Position numbers and translations under genes: made by a program. A stretch of 64,000 bases of DNA, taken from the NCBI RefSeq assembly GCF_004834005.1, contig NZ_STFF01000007.1:338735-402734 (forward strand). Reading direction: 5' to 3'. A model generated the notes under the pieces. That model searched no databases, had not been told where the DNA came from, and saw only the letters and a program-made list of their open reading frames with translations. Of the stretch, positions 63,882 to 64,000 are shown in pieces (positions within the stretch are counted from its first letter, which is position 1; every line of letters begins with the position of its first letter). Origin of the DNA: Niastella caeni. GTDB taxonomy: Bacteria; Bacteroidota; Bacteroidia; Chitinophagales; Chitinophagaceae.

Positions 63882-64000
63882 CCCAAAGAGAACACAATGA
63901 GGTAGCATCGCGGTAGCATTGAGGTGTCTTATACCGTTATTGTCTAGTCCTATTCCATACAGCGTACACTTTACGCAATCCTGATAGTGAAAGGGTAATT

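Larger units (their letters stand above)
63504..64000. other. Gene-free end of the window with repeats
   Basis: No supportable gene. The interval contains an inverted pair TTCGCTC/GAGCGAA (63573-63600), two copies of a 35-base direct repeat (63685-63719 and 63748-63782) and a long palindrome (about 63845-63881). Open frames here are shadows of these repeats. Confidence 0.5.

Noticed and set aside
63540..63919. Overlapping open frames at the right end in several frames
   Set aside because: They follow repeat sequence and none has a family motif or consistent start.

Overview
The window looks like chromosomal DNA of a Bacteroidota bacterium, most likely family Chitinophagaceae (Chitinophaga/Niastella-like). 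Reasons: a sphingolipid and inositol-lipid gene set, DUF5686 and DUF4833 proteins, a type IX secretion sorting tail, LytS/LytTR signalling, several kilobase-scale SpvB/RHS secreted proteins, TAnnTTTG-type -7 boxes and dispersed palindromic repeats typical of this group. The assignment is by family content only.

Region 1 (150-12097, minus strand): twelve tightly packed, often overlapping genes that together look like a complete pathway for inositol-phosphoceramide-type lipids: serine palmitoyltransferase, a GNAT-type ceramide synthase, a CerR-like reductase, myo-inositol-phosphate synthase, a PgpA-like phosphatase, GtrA, DUF5686, a CDP-alcohol phosphotransferase, DUF4833, a fatty-acid hydroxylase, a PAP2/AUR1-like head-group transferase and a HAD phosphatase. 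Three short palindromic repeats sit in or at the ends of these genes, one of them in frame inside gtrA.

Region 2 (12363-17830, minus): an AraC regulator, a methyltransferase, a putAbiC-type abortive-infection membrane protein, and a glycoside hydrolase (GH95-like) split by a one-base frameshift in a poly-A run.

Region 3 (17970-28983, plus): a class I lanthipeptide cluster. Five precursor genes are followed by a hairpin, a tRNA-Glu(UUC) gene 35 bases upstream of the lanB start codon, a full-length LanB, a C39-peptidase ABC exporter, a very short HlyD-like protein, a sixth precursor, a LytS-type kinase, a LytTR regulator, LanC and a strong terminator. LanB enzymes use glutamyl-tRNA(Glu) as co-substrate, so a tRNA-Glu built into the cluster suggests that the pathway carries its own co-substrate RNA. 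I consider this the most notable observation in the window.

Region 4 (29209-60072, plus): a tandem pair of secreted proteins with conserved ends and a divergent middle, a secreted protein of unknown function, then three giant secreted SpvB/YD/RHS proteins (2624, 2921 and 2352 residues). The two with an RHS core end in variable C-terminal domains, one with a zinc-peptidase HEXXH motif. Each is followed with no gap by a small lipoprotein gene, in the position of an immunity gene. A short T9SS-exported protein closes the block.

Region 5 (60335-64000): a ScyD/ScyE-like beta-propeller lipoprotein, three hypothetical proteins on the minus strand, and a gene-free end with direct and inverted repeats. 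No insertion sequence, CRISPR array, rRNA or replication origin was recognised.
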